Shown: positions 16,516 to 26,651, counted from the first letter of the stretch. The stretch: 64,000 bases of DNA from Rhizobium viscosum (GCF_014873945.1 NZ_JADBEC010000001.1:2993001-3057000), one strand, 5' to 3'. Made by a program: numbers and translations. Notes: generated from the letters alone by a model not told the origin.

Positions 16516-16857
16516 ATGAACCCGGCTGCCGTCTATGGGCTGCTCGTTGCAGCTATCGTGCTTGAAGTTATCGGCACGACCGCGCTTCAGCTTTCCCAGC
16601 AATTTACCCGTCTTGGGCCGACGGCGCTCGTCGTCGCCTGCTATGGGGCTGCCTTCTACTGCCTGTCGCTGACGCTGAAGCATATCCCTGTCGGGATCGC
16701 CTATGCGATCTGGAGCGCTTTGGGAATCGTGCTGATTTCCTCCGTCGGGCTCGTGTTTTTCAAGCAGAGGCTGGATACGCCTGCCATTATCGGCCTCGGC
16801 CTGATCATATCAGGCGTGGTCGTCGTCAACCTGTTCTCCAAGACCGTTTCCCATTGA
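16516..16857 (+). CDS. Small multidrug resistance (SMR) efflux protein
   Basis: 113 aa with four membrane helices. The essential membrane Glu is at residue 17 (AAIVLEVIGTTALQ) and the family GIAYAIWSALGIVLI segment is present. EmrE/QacE-type proton antiporters of this form expel cationic drugs as dimers. Operon with the TetR gene upstream. Confidence 0.9.
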   Translation: MNPAAVYGLLVAAIVLEVIGTTALQLSQQFTRLGPTALVVACYGAAFYCLSLTLKHIPVGIAYAIWSALGIVLISSVGLVFFKQRLDTPAIIGLGLIISGVVVVNLFSKTVSH

Positions 16858-16869
16858 TGTGAAAAGGGG

Positions 16870-16895
16870 TTTTCCCGGCCGCAGGACCGGGAAAA
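16870..16895. terminator. Terminator hairpin after the SMR gene
   Basis: TTTTCCCGG (16870-16878) and CCGGGAAAA (16887-16895) form a 9-bp stem with A/T flanks, 13 nt past the SMR stop. Confidence 0.6.
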
Positions 16896-17039
16896 ATCCG
16901 CTTTGTCAAAATACCGACAAAGGTCTATGTCTTCCTCTGACGCGGAGGAGGGACTGCTTTGGCTGCCCATCTTTCCAAAGCGCTTTGAATCCCGCCTTCC
17001 TGCTTGCCAAAAATCCAAAGGTTCTAGAGGAGCATAGTC

Positions 17040-17825
17040 ATGGCCATTCGCACCGTCGTATGGGGAGAGAACATCCATGAGACAACCAACGAGATCGTCC
17101 GGGGCATCTATCCCGAAGGCATGCACACGACCATCGCCCAGGCGCTGAACACCGACCCGGCGATTTCGGCGACCACGGCGACACTGCAGGAGCCCGAGCA
17201 TGGCCTCACCGAAGCCCGGCTTGCCGAGACCGATGTCCTGACCTGGTGGGGTCACAAGGATCATGGTGCGGTCTCCGACGTCGTCGTCGAGCGTGTCGCC
17301 AAGCGGGTGTGGGAAGGCATGGGCCTGCTCGTGCTGCATTCCGGCCATTTCTCGAAGATCTTCAAGCGGCTGATGGGCACACCCTGTGCGCTGAAGTGGC
17401 GCGAGGCAGGCGAGCGCGAGCGTCTGTGGACGATCAATCAACGCCACCCGATCGCAACTGGTCTCGGCGAGCATTTTGAGCTTGAAAACGAGGAGATGTA
17501 CGGCGAGCAGTTTTCCGTTCCGGAACCGCTGGAGACGGTGTTCATCTCCTGGTTCCAGGGCGGCGAAGTCTTCCGCTCGGGCCTGACCTGGCGGCGCGGG
17601 GCCGGCAACATCTTCTATTTCCGTCCGGGTCACGAAACCTATCCGACCTATCACGATGCAAACGTGCAGAAGGTGCTGATCAATGGCGTGAAGTGGGCCT
17701 ATAACCCGCAGGGCGCATTGAAGAGCATCACCGATGCCCCAAATGTGCCGGTAGAGAAGGCACTGGAGCCGATCGTCGAGCGCGGCCCGAGACTGCATCA
17801 GGCCGGCGAAGCCGGTTACCGCTGA
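17040..17825 (+). CDS. ThuA-domain trehalose-utilisation-like protein
   Basis: 261 aa, glutamine-amidotransferase-like ThuA fold. Visible features: VWGENIHE at the N-terminus, [24 protein letters not shown] and the C-terminal [13 protein letters not shown]. In rhizobia ThuA works with ThuB on sugar (trehalose, maltitol) oxidation; the neighbouring Gfo/Idh/MocA enzyme, 9 nt downstream, fits the same pairing. No ABC sugar transporter is adjacent, unlike the classical thuEFGKAB cluster, so the substrate is open. Confidence 0.85.
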   Translation: MAIRTVVWGENIHETTNEIVRGIYPEGMHTTIAQALNTDPAISATTATLQEPEHGLTEARLAETDVLTWWGHKDHGAVSDVVVERVAKRVWEGMGLLVLHSGHFSKIFKRLMGTPCALKWREAGERERLWTINQRHPIATGLGEHFELENEEMYGEQFSVPEPLETVFISWFQGGEVFRSGLTWRRGAGNIFYFRPGHETYPTYHDANVQKVLINGVKWAYNPQGALKSITDAPNVPVEKALEPIVERGPRLHQAGEAGYR

Positions 17826-17834
17826 GGAGCATCC

Positions 17835-18878
17835 ATGCGACTACTCGTTCTTGGTACGGGCGTGATGGCGAAAAACCAGCTCGCCCATTTCATGAATATC
17901 GACGGCGTGACCGTGGTCGGCGCCGTCGACACGGATTCCGACCGTCTGGCCGCCTTTGCCGACAAGTTCAATATAGAGAAGCGGTTTCTGACGCTCGACG
18001 AGGCGATCGCCTGGGGCGAGTTCGATGCGGCGACCAACATCACGCCTGACCGGATCCACCATCCGACCACCATGGCGCTGATTGCTGCCGGCAAGCATGT
18101 GCTTTGTGAGAAGCCGCTGGCGGAGAACTATCCGAAGGCGCTGGAGATGACGGAAGCGGCCGAGACCGCCGGGGTCATCAACATGGTGAACCTCACCTAT
18201 CGCAACGTTGCTCCCCTGCAGCGCGCCCGCGAGATGGTGCTATCGGGCGAGCTCGGCACGATCAAGCATGTGGAGGCGTCCTATCTGCAGAGCTGGCTGG
18301 TATCCCGCGCCTGGGGCGACTGGCGCACGGAATCGACCTGGCTGTGGCGTTTGTCGACGGGTCACGGTTCGAACGGCGTGCTCGGCGATGTCGGTATCCA
18401 TATCCTCGATTTCGCCGCCTATGGCGCGGCGACCGATATCGATCACGTCTTTGCGCGGCTCAAGACCTTCAACAAGGCGCCGGGCGGGCAGATCGGCGAG
18501 TATATGCTCGATGCCAATGACAGTTTCACCATGTCGGTCGATTTCGCCAATGGAGCGCTTGGCGTCATCCATGCCAGCCGCTGGGCGACCGGTCATCTGA
18601 ACGAGCTGAAGTTGCGTATCTATGGCGAGAAGGGCAGTCTCGAAGTCATCCACCGCCCAAGCGGTTCCGAGCTGCATGGCTGCCTCGGCGACGATGTGGA
18701 AACGGCGAGCTGGAAGCCGGTCGATGTGCCGCCGGTTCCAACCAACTACCAGCGCTTTGCCGAGGCCGTGGCAACGGGCGTACAGCTCGACCCGAACTTC
18801 CGTCATGCGGCAAACCTGCAGAAAGTGCTCGACCTTGCCATGGTCACCGAGCGCGAACGCCGCGAGCTGAAGGTCTGA
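17835..18878 (+). CDS. Gfo/Idh/MocA family sugar oxidoreductase
   Basis: 347 aa. The Rossmann motif GTGVMAKNQLAHF is at residues 7-19, the family EKP motif (VLCEKPLAENYPKALEM) is near 95, and the C-terminal alpha/beta domain contains the DVGIHILDFAAYGA segment with the catalytic His. NAD(P)-dependent oxidation of a sugar or polyol is expected. Co-transcribed with the ThuA gene. Confidence 0.88.
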   Translation: MRLLVLGTGVMAKNQLAHFMNIDGVTVVGAVDTDSDRLAAFADKFNIEKRFLTLDEAIAWGEFDAATNITPDRIHHPTTMALIAAGKHVLCEKPLAENYPKALEMTEAAETAGVINMVNLTYRNVAPLQRAREMVLSGELGTIKHVEASYLQSWLVSRAWGDWRTESTWLWRLSTGHGSNGVLGDVGIHILDFAAYGAATDIDHVFARLKTFNKAPGGQIGEYMLDANDSFTMSVDFANGALGVIHASRWATGHLNELKLRIYGEKGSLEVIHRPSGSELHGCLGDDVETASWKPVDVPPVPTNYQRFAEAVATGVQLDPNFRHAANLQKVLDLAMVTERERRELKV

Positions 18879-19190
18879 TATTCTCCCCGTATCTGTCTTG
18901 GAGATCCTTACCGCCGCCCTTCGCGCGCGGCGGTAACATGCGGCAATTGACCGCTAAAACCTGTACTTAAGTGTACTTGAGCCACGCCCGGCACTATCCA
19001 TATTTGCTCAATGGCCAACGCGGTAACCGTCGTGTCGGCTCCTGCGCGGAAGGCCATGTCATTCCCAAAGCACTTTCGTTTTTCTTCGAAATGCGGAAGC
19101 GATCTTTCTTCGTTTTGACGCAATTCCGGATGCAAAGCGAAACCGCCGTGCACTTTTGCTGGAATTGCTCTAGTCGGCAACGGAAAACAC
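18879..19190. other. Intergenic region with hairpin and RIME-like repeat
   Basis: A strong 10-bp hairpin (18908-18917 with 18927-18936), terminator-like but without a U-run, follows the oxidoreductase gene. The rest carries a diverged RIME-like repeat (annotated separately). No gene is seen. Confidence 0.6.
19069..19171. repeat. RIME-like intergenic repeat, diverged copy
   Basis: Shares ACGCAATTCCGGA and CACTTTTGCTGGAATTGCTCT with the copy at 28696-28800. The left palindrome is decayed. Confidence 0.7.
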
Positions 19191-20024
19191 ATGACTGACA
19201 TTATCGCCAATACACCCCTTCCCGAAAAATCCGCCCCCGAGACACAAGACTTTGCCACTGCCGGGATCGCCCCTATGGACCGGCCGAGCGCGATAACGCG
19301 CTTCTTCATGGGCATCGTCGCCTGGGCCGAGGGCCTGAATTTCAAATATGCCAAACTCGGCAATCCGCCGGTCTATGATAACAACGTTTTCCCGTGGGCG
19401 AAGGAGGTCGAGAAGGCTTGGCCTGAGATCCGCGCCGAACTGGACCGTGTGCTGGTACGCCAGAGCGAACTGCCGAGCTTCCAGGAAATCTCCACCGATG
19501 TGCAGACCATTTCCAAGGATAATCGCTGGAAGACCTTCTTCCTCGTCGGCTTCGGGGTGAAGTCGGAGCAGAATATCCAGGCCTGCCCGGAAACCTGGAA
19601 GGCGGTGCAGAAGATCCCCGGCCTGAAGACGGCGATGTTTTCGATCTTCGAGCCCGGCAAACATCTGCCGGCCCATCGCGGACCCTATAATGGCGTATTG
19701 CGCCTGCATCTCGGCATGATCGTGCCAGAACCGGCCGACAAGCTTGCCATCCGCGTCAAGGACCAGATCTGCCACTGGCAGGAAGGCAAGGCGCTGATCT
19801 TCGACGACGCCTATGAGCACGAGGCCTGGAACCACACGGACAAGACGCGTGTCGTTCTGTTCATCGATTTCGTCAAGCCGCTGAGATTCCCGGCGCGGCT
19901 GATCAACTGGGCTCTGCTCAATCTTGCGATTTTCACGCCGTTCATCCGCGAAGGGCTCGATAATCACAAGGAGTGGGAAAAGAAGTTCTATGCGCAGGCG
20001 GAAGCGCTGCGCAATCGCGGGTAA
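19191..20024 (+). CDS. Aspartyl/asparaginyl beta-hydroxylase family protein (LpxO-like)
   Basis: 277 aa. Fe(II)/2-oxoglutarate dioxygenase fold with the core KHLPAHRGPYNGVLRLHLGM (first His and conserved Arg) and DDAYEHEAWN (second His), the pattern of lipid A hydroxylase LpxO and bacterial Asp/Asn hydroxylases. A hydrophobic segment near 215-232 (LINWALLNLAIFTPFI) suggests membrane contact, which fits a lipid A acyl-chain substrate by inference. Confidence 0.82.
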   Translation: MTDIIANTPLPEKSAPETQDFATAGIAPMDRPSAITRFFMGIVAWAEGLNFKYAKLGNPPVYDNNVFPWAKEVEKAWPEIRAELDRVLVRQSELPSFQEISTDVQTISKDNRWKTFFLVGFGVKSEQNIQACPETWKAVQKIPGLKTAMFSIFEPGKHLPAHRGPYNGVLRLHLGMIVPEPADKLAIRVKDQICHWQEGKALIFDDAYEHEAWNHTDKTRVVLFIDFVKPLRFPARLINWALLNLAIFTPFIREGLDNHKEWEKKFYAQAEALRNRG

Positions 20025-20049
20025 GCAAGGGGCTCCCTCCTTGCTCTCC

Positions 20050-20134
20050 GTCATCCTCGGCCTCGTGCCGAGGATCTAATCACGTTGATGATAAAGGCGA
20101 CGGCTTAGATACTCGGGACAAGCCCGAGCATGAC
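20050..20134. repeat. Double-hairpin intergenic palindromic repeat
   Basis: Two hairpins in series: ATCCTCGGC/GCCGAGGAT (20053-20061 with 20067-20075) and CTCGGG/CCCGAG (20112-20117 with 20123-20128), with GTCAT/ATGAC at the outer ends. The unit has the look of a dispersed rhizobial palindromic repeat. Confidence 0.6.
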
Positions 20135-20169
20135 GACTCGGAGGGGCGTACCCCGGTCCATAAGCAATA

Positions 20170-20189
20170 GGCCCCGCCGGAGCGGGGCC
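20170..20189. terminator. Hairpin 3' of the DUF1236 gene
   Basis: GGCCCCG (20170-20176) pairs with CGGGGCC (20183-20189); no clean U-run, so termination is possible but not certain. Confidence 0.45.
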
Positions 20190-20197
20190 AACTGCTA

Positions 20198-20593
20198 TTA
20201 CTCGATCACCTGAACCACACGATGGGTCTGCGGCTCGACGATCACATGGCGATTGTTGATCACCGTATAGGCATAGCGCGGATTATCCGGCACCGGGATC
20301 ACCTGGACATTTGCGGGCAGCGGCTTGCCGACGACGATCGGCTGCTGCACCACGACTGCCGACGGCGGGGCCGGCTGCTGCTGCACATAGGTTACGACCT
20401 CGCGCGGCGGCGGATCGACGACAGCACCGGCGACACCGCCTGCCACGCCGCCAATGGCAGCGCCCACGGGACCGCCGACAATGGCGCCGGTGATTGCGCC
20501 GCCGGCAGCACCCGTCACGGCTCCATCAGCCATCGCATTCGTGGCCAGAGACGAGAGCGCAAGCGCGCTCGACACAAGAATGACCTTGTACAT
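20198..20593 (-). CDS. DUF1236 domain protein with glycine-zipper segment
   Basis: 131 aa: signal peptide (cleavage near AMA-DG), a Gly/Ala-rich glycine-zipper stretch (about 24-58, GAAGGAITGAIVGGPVGAAIGG), a Pro-rich linker and a C-terminal DUF1236 region (YAYTVINNRHVIVEPQTHRVV). Such proteins sit in the envelope of rhizobia; function unknown. The ATG at 20593 has GGAGAAG upstream; the longer frame runs into a RIME repeat. An EcfG-type promoter lies upstream. Confidence 0.85.
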   Translation of the reverse strand: MYKVILVSSALALSSLATNAMADGAVTGAAGGAITGAIVGGPVGAAIGGVAGGVAGAVVDPPPREVVTYVQQQPAPPSAVVVQQPIVVGKPLPANVQVIPVPDNPRYAYTVINNRHVIVEPQTHRVVQVIE

Positions 20594-20610
20594 TTTCTTC
20601 TCCTTGGCTC

Positions 20611-20712
20611 CAGAGCATTTTCGTTTTTCGAGGAACACGGAAATGCTCTACCTCTTTGTTTTTAAAACAACTCCTCACAAAAAAATCGCGTTGCAGTTCT
20701 GCTGGAATTGCT
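20611..20712. repeat. RIME-like intergenic repeat in the DUF1236 leader
   Basis: Left half closely matches the copy at 28696 (GAGCATTTTCGTTTTTCG..CGGAAATGCTC palindrome); the right half is diverged but ends in GCTGGAATTGCT. It lies between the EcfG-type promoter and the DUF1236 start, so it would be transcribed as 5' leader. Confidence 0.7.
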
Positions 20713-20729
20713 TTGGTCTGCACTGAGGT

Positions 20730-20754
20730 AACGGGCCCATCCTGTCGATGTTCC
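20730..20754 (-). promoter_or_regulatory. EcfG-type promoter for the DUF1236 gene
   Basis: Minus strand GGAAC (20754-20750), 16 nt, CGTT (20733-20730), exact consensus, about 137 nt before the DUF1236 ATG. Confidence 0.65.
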
Positions 20755-20815
20755 GGCTGGAGAAGCGTTTCGGAGTCACGGTTTGGAAGCGCAGTTCACA
20801 TAGTGTGAGGCGCCG

Positions 20816-21928
20816 CTATTCCAGCCTGCGGCGGAACAGCCAGGCGGCGGCACCAAGCGTCGCGCAGGCAATCAGCGCCAGGGGAATGGTCTGGTTCAAC
20901 ACCTCGGCTGCAGGAATATCCTTCAGGAAGACGCCTTTGACGATGATGAGGAAATAGCGCAGCGGATTGACAAGCGTCACCGGCTGCAGCCAGTCCGGCA
21001 TGTTCTCGATCGGGGTTGCGAAACCCGAAAGCAGCATGGCCGGCACCATGAACAGGAAGGCGCCGAGGATCGCCTGCTGCTGTGTCATCGAGAGCGCCGA
21101 GATGAAGAGGCCGAGGCCCGCCACCGAAGCCAGATAGAAGATCGAGCTGCCATAGAGCAGGAAGAGCGAGCCGCGCAAGGGCACGCCGAAGATGAAGATC
21201 GCCGCCAGCACATAAAGCGTCATGTGGAAGAGACCGATCATCATCGGCGGAATGAGCTTGCCGATGAGGATTTCGTGGACGCGCAGCGGCGAGACCATCA
21301 ACTGGTCGAAAGTGCCGAGTTCCCGTTCGCGGGCAATGGAGAGGGCGGTGACGATGAGGCCGATGAGCAAGGCGATGCTGGCGATCAGGTTCGGCACCAT
21401 GAACCATTGATAGGTGAGGTTGGCGTTGAACCAGTTGCGCGGCACGGTCGCGACCGTCTTTGCCATGGCGCGCCGGCCTGCCGGCGTATCGGCCGAAAGC
21501 GTCATGCCGATTTGGGTGAGATAGCCGGAGACGATCTGGGAAGCGTTGGAGCGGCGTCCGTCGAGGATGATCTGCAGATCGGCTGATATACCGGCCTCGA
21601 TGTTGCGGGAGAAATCCGGGCCGATCTCGATTGCCGCGATCACGGCCTGACCGTCGATCGCTTCGCGGATATCGGTCTGGTTATCGGCGGTCTCGATGCG
21701 CCGGAAAGTCGGAGAGCCCTGGATACGCTGGATCAGTTCCTGCCCCCAATGGCCGCTGTCACGGTTCAGCACCATGACATCGACATTGCGCACTTCGAGC
21801 GTCGCCGCGTAGGAGAAGATCAGGAGCTGCATGAGGGGCGGCACGATCAGCACGAAGCGTCCCTTGGGATCGCGCATCACGGCGAGCAGTTCCTTGACGA
21901 TGAGAGCCTTCAGCCGCGTCCACCACAT
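20816..21928 (-). CDS. ybhR: ABC-2 type export permease (YbhR-like)
   Basis: 370 aa, one N-terminal helix (about 22-42), a large periplasmic region, and five C-terminal helices from ~170 on, including the ABC-2 motif EREL GTFDQLMVSP. The ATG at 21928 overlaps nothing and follows the upstream permease stop by 1 nt; the frame upstream of it lies inside that gene. Last gene of the exporter operon; partner of the 21930-23054 permease. Confidence 0.88.
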   Translation of the reverse strand: MWWTRLKALIVKELLAVMRDPKGRFVLIVPPLMQLLIFSYAATLEVRNVDVMVLNRDSGHWGQELIQRIQGSPTFRRIETADNQTDIREAIDGQAVIAAIEIGPDFSRNIEAGISADLQIILDGRRSNASQIVSGYLTQIGMTLSADTPAGRRAMAKTVATVPRNWFNANLTYQWFMVPNLIASIALLIGLIVTALSIARERELGTFDQLMVSPLRVHEILIGKLIPPMMIGLFHMTLYVLAAIFIFGVPLRGSLFLLYGSSIFYLASVAGLGLFISALSMTQQQAILGAFLFMVPAMLLSGFATPIENMPDWLQPVTLVNPLRYFLIIVKGVFLKDIPAAEVLNQTIPLALIACATLGAAAWLFRRRLE

Positions 21929-21929
21929 C

Positions 21930-23054
21930 TCAGCCGATCCTCTTTCTGGTGCTGCGGGCAGCCAGCACAAACATGATGCCGCCGATCGTGAGCATGACGG
22001 CGATCGCGCGCGCGAACATCGGCCAGATATCGCCTGCCAGGAACACCGTCTGCAGGCTGGGGATCAGATAGCGGGCCGGCACGATGACGGTGATCCACTG
22101 GATGATTGTGGGCATGGAATTGATCTCGAAGAGAAAGCCCGACAGCAGGAAGGCCGGCAGAAAGGCTGTGATCAGCGCGAGCTGCGAGGCGAGGAACTGG
22201 TTCTTGGTCGCCGTCGAAATCAAGAGGCCCTGGCCGAGAGCGGGGATCAGGAAGGCGGCCGACAGGGCATAGAGCGCTGCGACCGAGCCACGGAACGGCA
22301 CGCCGAAGAGGAAGACGGCGAGCAGCACGCAGAGCGTCATCGAGGCGAGGCCGAGCAGGAAATAGGGGAGGATCTTGCCGGCAAGCAGTTCGGCTGATGT
22401 CACCGGTGTCGCCATCATTGCCTCCATCGTTCCGCGCTCCCATTCGCGGGCGACGACGAGCGAGGTGAGCAGCGTGCCGACCAGCGTCATGACGATGGCG
22501 ATGGAGCCGGGGACGAGGAAGTTTCGGCTCGTGAGCTCCGGATTGAACCAGAAGCGCTGCTCGATGGAGATTGGGGGACCCGCTGCAACCGTTTCGGATT
22601 GCCGCTGCCGCTCCCAGTTGGCGACGGCGCCCTGTGCATAGTTCTGCACGAAATTGGCGGTGTTCGGGTCCGAACCGTCGACGAGAACCTGGATCTGCGG
22701 GCGGTTGCCGGCGGTATAGTCCGTCGTGAAATCGGCGGGAATGACGACGATGCCGCGCACCTTGCCGAGCACGAGATCATCTTCGAACATGCGGCGGTCG
22801 CGCCCGACCGTGACGGAGAAGTAACGGGAGGCCTGGAAGCTTGCCGAGAGGTCCTGCGTCAAGGGCGTTGCCTGTTCCAGCACGAGGCCGATACGGGTGC
22901 GGGTCGTATCCAGCGATACGCCGTAGCCGAACAGGAAGAGCAGGATCAGCGGCAGCACGAAGGCGATGAGAATGGTGCTGGGATCACGGATCGCCTGATA
23001 GCTTTCCTTGCGCACGAGGGCGATGAAGCGGCGGATGCGGGAAGAGGTGCTCAC
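21930..23054 (-). CDS. ybhS: ABC-2 type export permease (YbhS-like)
   Basis: 374 aa with the same plan as its downstream partner: N-terminal helix (LIAFVLPLILLFLFGYGVSLD), periplasmic domain, then five helices with EWERGTMEAMMATPV before them. The start overlaps the ATPase gene end by 4 nt. It pairs with the other permease to form the membrane channel of a YbhFSR-type drug or cation exporter. Confidence 0.88.
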   Translation of the reverse strand: MSTSSRIRRFIALVRKESYQAIRDPSTILIAFVLPLILLFLFGYGVSLDTTRTRIGLVLEQATPLTQDLSASFQASRYFSVTVGRDRRMFEDDLVLGKVRGIVVIPADFTTDYTAGNRPQIQVLVDGSDPNTANFVQNYAQGAVANWERQRQSETVAAGPPISIEQRFWFNPELTSRNFLVPGSIAIVMTLVGTLLTSLVVAREWERGTMEAMMATPVTSAELLAGKILPYFLLGLASMTLCVLLAVFLFGVPFRGSVAALYALSAAFLIPALGQGLLISTATKNQFLASQLALITAFLPAFLLSGFLFEINSMPTIIQWITVIVPARYLIPSLQTVFLAGDIWPMFARAIAVMLTIGGIMFVLAARSTRKRIG

Positions 23055-24796
23055 GCGGCCTCCTCCTCTGTTTCCGACTCCTGAACCAGGGCGATGAAGG
23101 CATCTTCCATCGTCGGGTCCGGCTGTTCTTTTGTCGCCACGCGCGCCTTCAACTCATCGGGCGAACCGAGCGCGATCGAGCGGCCGCGATAGATCAGCGA
23201 GATGCGGTCGCAATATTCGGCCTCGTCCATGAAGTGCGTCGTCACAAGCACCGTGACGCCTTTTTCGACGAGTGCATTGATGTGGGTCCAGAATTCGCGC
23301 CGGGTGATCGGATCGACGCCTGATGTGGGCTCGTCGAGGAAGAGGGCGCGCGGCTCATGCATGACAGCGCAGGCGAGCGCCAGGCGCTGTTTCAGGCCGA
23401 GCGGCAGGTCCTTGGCAGAATGGCGCGCGTGGCGGCCGAAATCGAATATGTCGGTCATCAACTCGATGCGCTCGCGTTGGCGTGCGCCGCGCAGACCATA
23501 GACGCCGGCGAAGAATTCGAGGTTCTGCATGACCGTGAGATCGCCGTAGAGCGAGAATTTCTGCGCCATGTAGCCGAGCTGGTTGCGGGCAACGGCTGCA
23601 TCCTTGCGCAGATCGAAACCGGCAACACGGCCTTCGCCCTCCGTCGGCTTCAACAGGCCGCAGAGCATCTTGAAGGTGGTGGACTTGCCCGCACCATTCG
23701 GGCCGAGCAGGCCGAAGATCTCGCCGCGGCTTATATCAAAGGTGATCTTGTCGGCGGCGGTGAAATCCCCGAAGCGTTTGGTCAGGCCGTGCGCCTCGAT
23801 GACGGGACGATCGCCCATTTCGCTTGGCGGCGCTTGCGCTTCCGCGAGTTTCGAGCGTCCGCCGGGGCCGCCGCCCAGCATGTCGATGAAGGCATCCTCG
23901 AAGCGGGCAGGAGTGGGCGCAAGCTTTGCTTCACCGGCGGCACCGCCGATATCAGGCGTCTCGTCCTTGCCGGTGACGAGGCGGATGGCATCGCCCTGGA
24001 TGACACCGTCGATGACGCCTTTCGTCTGCAGGAGTTCGGCCAGCACCTGCCGCCTGCGGCCGGTGATACCTGATACCTTGAAGACGCGGTCTTCCACGCG
24101 GCCGGTCAGATCATGCGGCTTGCCGGAAAAGAGCAGTTTGCCCTGATTGAGCAGCAGAACGTGATCACAGGCCTCTGCCTCATCCAGATAGGCGGTCGAC
24201 CAGAGCACGCCGATGCCTTCCTGCGTCAGGTTCTCCACCATCTTCCAGAGGTCGCGGCGCGAGATCGGGTCGACGCCGACGCCCGGCTCATCGAGCAGCA
24301 GCAGGCGCGGCTTCTTCAATAGTGCGCAGGCAAGGCCCAGCTTCTGCTTCATGCCGCCCGAAAGCTTGCCGGCGAGCCGCGTCGTGAAGCGCTTGAGATC
24401 GGTGAAGGTCAGCAGTTCCTCGAAGGCGCTCGAACGTTCGGCTTTCGGCAGGTCGCGCAGATCGGCATAGAGATCGAGATTTTCCTGGACCGACAGATCC
24501 TCATAGAGGCCGAAGCGCTGCGGCATGTAGCCGATCGAGGCCTGAATGGCGGCCGGGTTCTTCTGCGTATTAAAGCCCAGCACGTCCACCGTGCCGCTAT
24601 CCGGCATCATCAGGCCGGTCATCAGCCGGATCAGTGTCGTCTTGCCGGCGCCGTCGGGGCCGACGAGACCGGTGATCGCGCCGCCCTTGACCTCGCCGGA
24701 GACGGCATCAAGCGCGGCCGGGCCATCACCGAAGCGCTTGGTGACATCGGCAAGCCGCACCAGCGCTTCATCCTTTGGGGCGGGAGAGGTGCTCAT
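23051..24796 (-). CDS. ybhF: Dual-domain ABC transporter ATPase (YbhF-like)
   Basis: 581 aa with two complete nucleotide-binding domains. The first has Walker [10 protein letters not shown] (~46), signature [15 protein letters not shown] and Walker [13 protein letters not shown]. The second has Walker [10 protein letters not shown] (~370) and Walker [13 protein letters not shown], but its signature reads [15 protein letters not shown], with the usual SGG replaced. That degenerate second signature hints at unequal ATP sites. It overlaps the adaptor and permease genes by 4 nt on both sides. Confidence 0.92.
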   Translation of the reverse strand: MSTSPAPKDEALVRLADVTKRFGDGPAALDAVSGEVKGGAITGLVGPDGAGKTTLIRLMTGLMMPDSGTVDVLGFNTQKNPAAIQASIGYMPQRFGLYEDLSVQENLDLYADLRDLPKAERSSAFEELLTFTDLKRFTTRLAGKLSGGMKQKLGLACALLKKPRLLLLDEPGVGVDPISRRDLWKMVENLTQEGIGVLWSTAYLDEAEACDHVLLLNQGKLLFSGKPHDLTGRVEDRVFKVSGITGRRRQVLAELLQTKGVIDGVIQGDAIRLVTGKDETPDIGGAAGEAKLAPTPARFEDAFIDMLGGGPGGRSKLAEAQAPPSEMGDRPVIEAHGLTKRFGDFTAADKITFDISRGEIFGLLGPNGAGKSTTFKMLCGLLKPTEGEGRVAGFDLRKDAAVARNQLGYMAQKFSLYGDLTVMQNLEFFAGVYGLRGARQRERIELMTDIFDFGRHARHSAKDLPLGLKQRLALACAVMHEPRALFLDEPTSGVDPITRREFWTHINALVEKGVTVLVTTHFMDEAEYCDRISLIYRGRSIALGSPDELKARVATKEQPDPTMEDAFIALVQESETEEEAA

Positions 24797-25800
24797 TGTG
24801 CGGCCAGAGAGGGAAAGCGCACGGTAACAGGCATGCCCTGGCGCAGGTCCGGGCCGGGCCTGTCGATGACGATGCGCAGGCGATAGACGAGATCGGTGCG
24901 AAGCTCGGGCGTCTCCACCGATTTCGGCGTGAATTCCGCGACCGGCGAAATGAAGCCGATCGTGCCTTCATAGGGCTTGTCGGGTTGCGTATCCGAGGTC
25001 ACCTGAACCTTCATGCCGGGATGCAGGCGGCCGAGATCGCCTTCCGCAACATAGCTGCGGACCCAGACCGGCTGGGTCAGCGAGAGCACAAAGACGGTAT
25101 CTGCCGGCGAAACGATGGCGCCGGGTTCCCGCACGCGGGAGAGGATGATGCCGTCATTCGGGGCGAGCAGTTCGGTATCGGCAAGCGAGATGCGGGCGGA
25201 GGCCAGTGCAGATTGCGCGGCCTTCAACTGCGCTTCGGCATTGGCAATGTCTTCCACGCGGCTGCCCTCCTGCAGGAGTTTCAGCGCTTCATTGGCGGAA
25301 TCCGAACGCGCCACGGCCATCGAGCGATTGGCGGTCGCCTCGTCGAGATTCGCCTCCGATATCGTGCCCTGGGGGCGGAGCTGGCGGGCGCGGTCATAGG
25401 CGATGTTGGCATTGCGGAGCGCAGCAAGGCTTTCATCATAGGAGGCTTGCGCCTGGGCGATCTCCGTCGGGCGCGGACCGGCCTTCAGCTTGTCGAGCGT
25501 CGCCTGAAGAGCCGCAACATTGGCCTCAGCCGAGGCGACGGCTGCTGCGAATGGTGCAGTGTCGAGCTTGCCGAGTACCTCGCCGCTCTTGATCATGTCG
25601 CCCTCATCGACGGCGAGCGAGGCAACCCGGCCATTGAGGCGGAAGCCGAGGGAGACCTGGCGGATATCGACATTGCCATAGAGCGCGAATTCTTTTGTGC
25701 GCTCCGGCAGCCAGCCTAGCTTCTGGGGCAAGCCGTACCACCAGGCCGCGGCACCCGCAGCGAGGAGAATGACGATGGCAAGGGGGAGGATCCGTCTCAT
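24793..25800 (-). CDS. ybhG: HlyD-family periplasmic adaptor (YbhG-like)
   Basis: 335 aa. An N-terminal membrane anchor ([23 protein letters not shown]) is followed by the biotinyl-lipoyl halves ([41 protein letters not shown]) that flank a long alpha-helical hairpin (about 95-205) and a beta-barrel. The ATG at 25800 overlaps the regulator stop (ATGA); the longer frame is a shadow in the TetR gene. Joins the ABC exporter to an outer-membrane channel not encoded here. Confidence 0.9.
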   Translation of the reverse strand: MRRILPLAIVILLAAGAAAWWYGLPQKLGWLPERTKEFALYGNVDIRQVSLGFRLNGRVASLAVDEGDMIKSGEVLGKLDTAPFAAAVASAEANVAALQATLDKLKAGPRPTEIAQAQASYDESLAALRNANIAYDRARQLRPQGTISEANLDEATANRSMAVARSDSANEALKLLQEGSRVEDIANAEAQLKAAQSALASARISLADTELLAPNDGIILSRVREPGAIVSPADTVFVLSLTQPVWVRSYVAEGDLGRLHPGMKVQVTSDTQPDKPYEGTIGFISPVAEFTPKSVETPELRTDLVYRLRIVIDRPGPDLRQGMPVTVRFPSLAAQ

Positions 25801-26486
25801 CTTGTGTTTCCTTTCGCCGGCTGAAGCTGGCCGACAAGCTCTGCGACCAGACTGCGCAGGGTCTGGAGTTGTTCCGGGCCGACCGCCTGCCATTCCATCT
25901 GGGCGAGAACGGCGGCATGGGCTACGCGGAAGATCATGATGTTGCCGACGAAGGAGAGCGTGCGCAGCCGCACATGCTCGGAAGTCGGGTCTTCCTGCAG
26001 GATGGTGCCGATCATCAGGCGTGCCATCTCGATCATCGGACCCATCAGGCCCTGATAGACACGGGCGAAGGCTTCGGTCGGCTCCATCTGTTCGCGAATG
26101 ATGAAGCGCGCCCAAGGCTCGGATTCCTTGCTGACGAAAAGGCCGACCATGGTTGTCGCCATATCCGTCAGGAAAAGCCGTGCCTCCTCTTCGCCCAATG
26201 CCTCTCCGGCAGCGGCAAGCTCCATGAGACGGGCGCCGATCCGCTGCCGGAGGCCGCCGACATGGCGGTCGATGCGCGAGACCAGATATTCCGCGGTCGC
26301 GACATAGAGGCCTTCCTTGCCGCCGAAATAATAGGGAATGGCCTGCAGGTTGACGCCTGCGGCTTCGCTCAGCTGCCGCGTCGAGGTGCCGTCGAAGCCG
26401 TATCGGCCGAAGACATCGAGGGCTGCGGACAGCAGCTTTTCCCGGGTGATTTCGGCGCGGTTTGATTGGTTTTGTTCATCAGTCAT
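25797..26486 (-). CDS. cecR: TetR family regulator (CecR-like)
   Basis: 229 aa. Helix-turn-helix near 10-60 ([44 protein letters not shown]) and a C-terminal DUF1956-type ligand domain. In enterobacteria CecR controls ybhGFSR, and gene order here (regulator, adaptor, dual ATPase, two permeases, all overlapping by 4 nt or 1-2 nt apart) is the same, so the assignment rests on both sequence and synteny. Confidence 0.88.
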   Translation of the reverse strand: MTDEQNQSNRAEITREKLLSAALDVFGRYGFDGTSTRQLSEAAGVNLQAIPYYFGGKEGLYVATAEYLVSRIDRHVGGLRQRIGARLMELAAAGEALGEEEARLFLTDMATTMVGLFVSKESEPWARFIIREQMEPTEAFARVYQGLMGPMIEMARLMIGTILQEDPTSEHVRLRTLSFVGNIMIFRVAHAAVLAQMEWQAVGPEQLQTLRSLVAELVGQLQPAKGNTR

Positions 26487-26651
26487 GTCTCATATATATA
26501 CTCAATAAAAATTTCAGTCAATCGAATGAATTTATATCTTGCGCAGCCTGTGGGGCGGGATAGTGCCTGAAACCGCTGTCGTCACTGGCAAAGCGGCATA
26601 ATTTACGCTTTTGGCTGTCCTGTTTACCGTTGCGTACTTCCGCAAAGGCTA

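Noticed and set aside
25801..26115. Long N-terminal extension of the HlyD-like adaptor
   Set aside because: Lies inside the TetR gene in another frame; the ATG at 25800 gives a normal membrane anchor.
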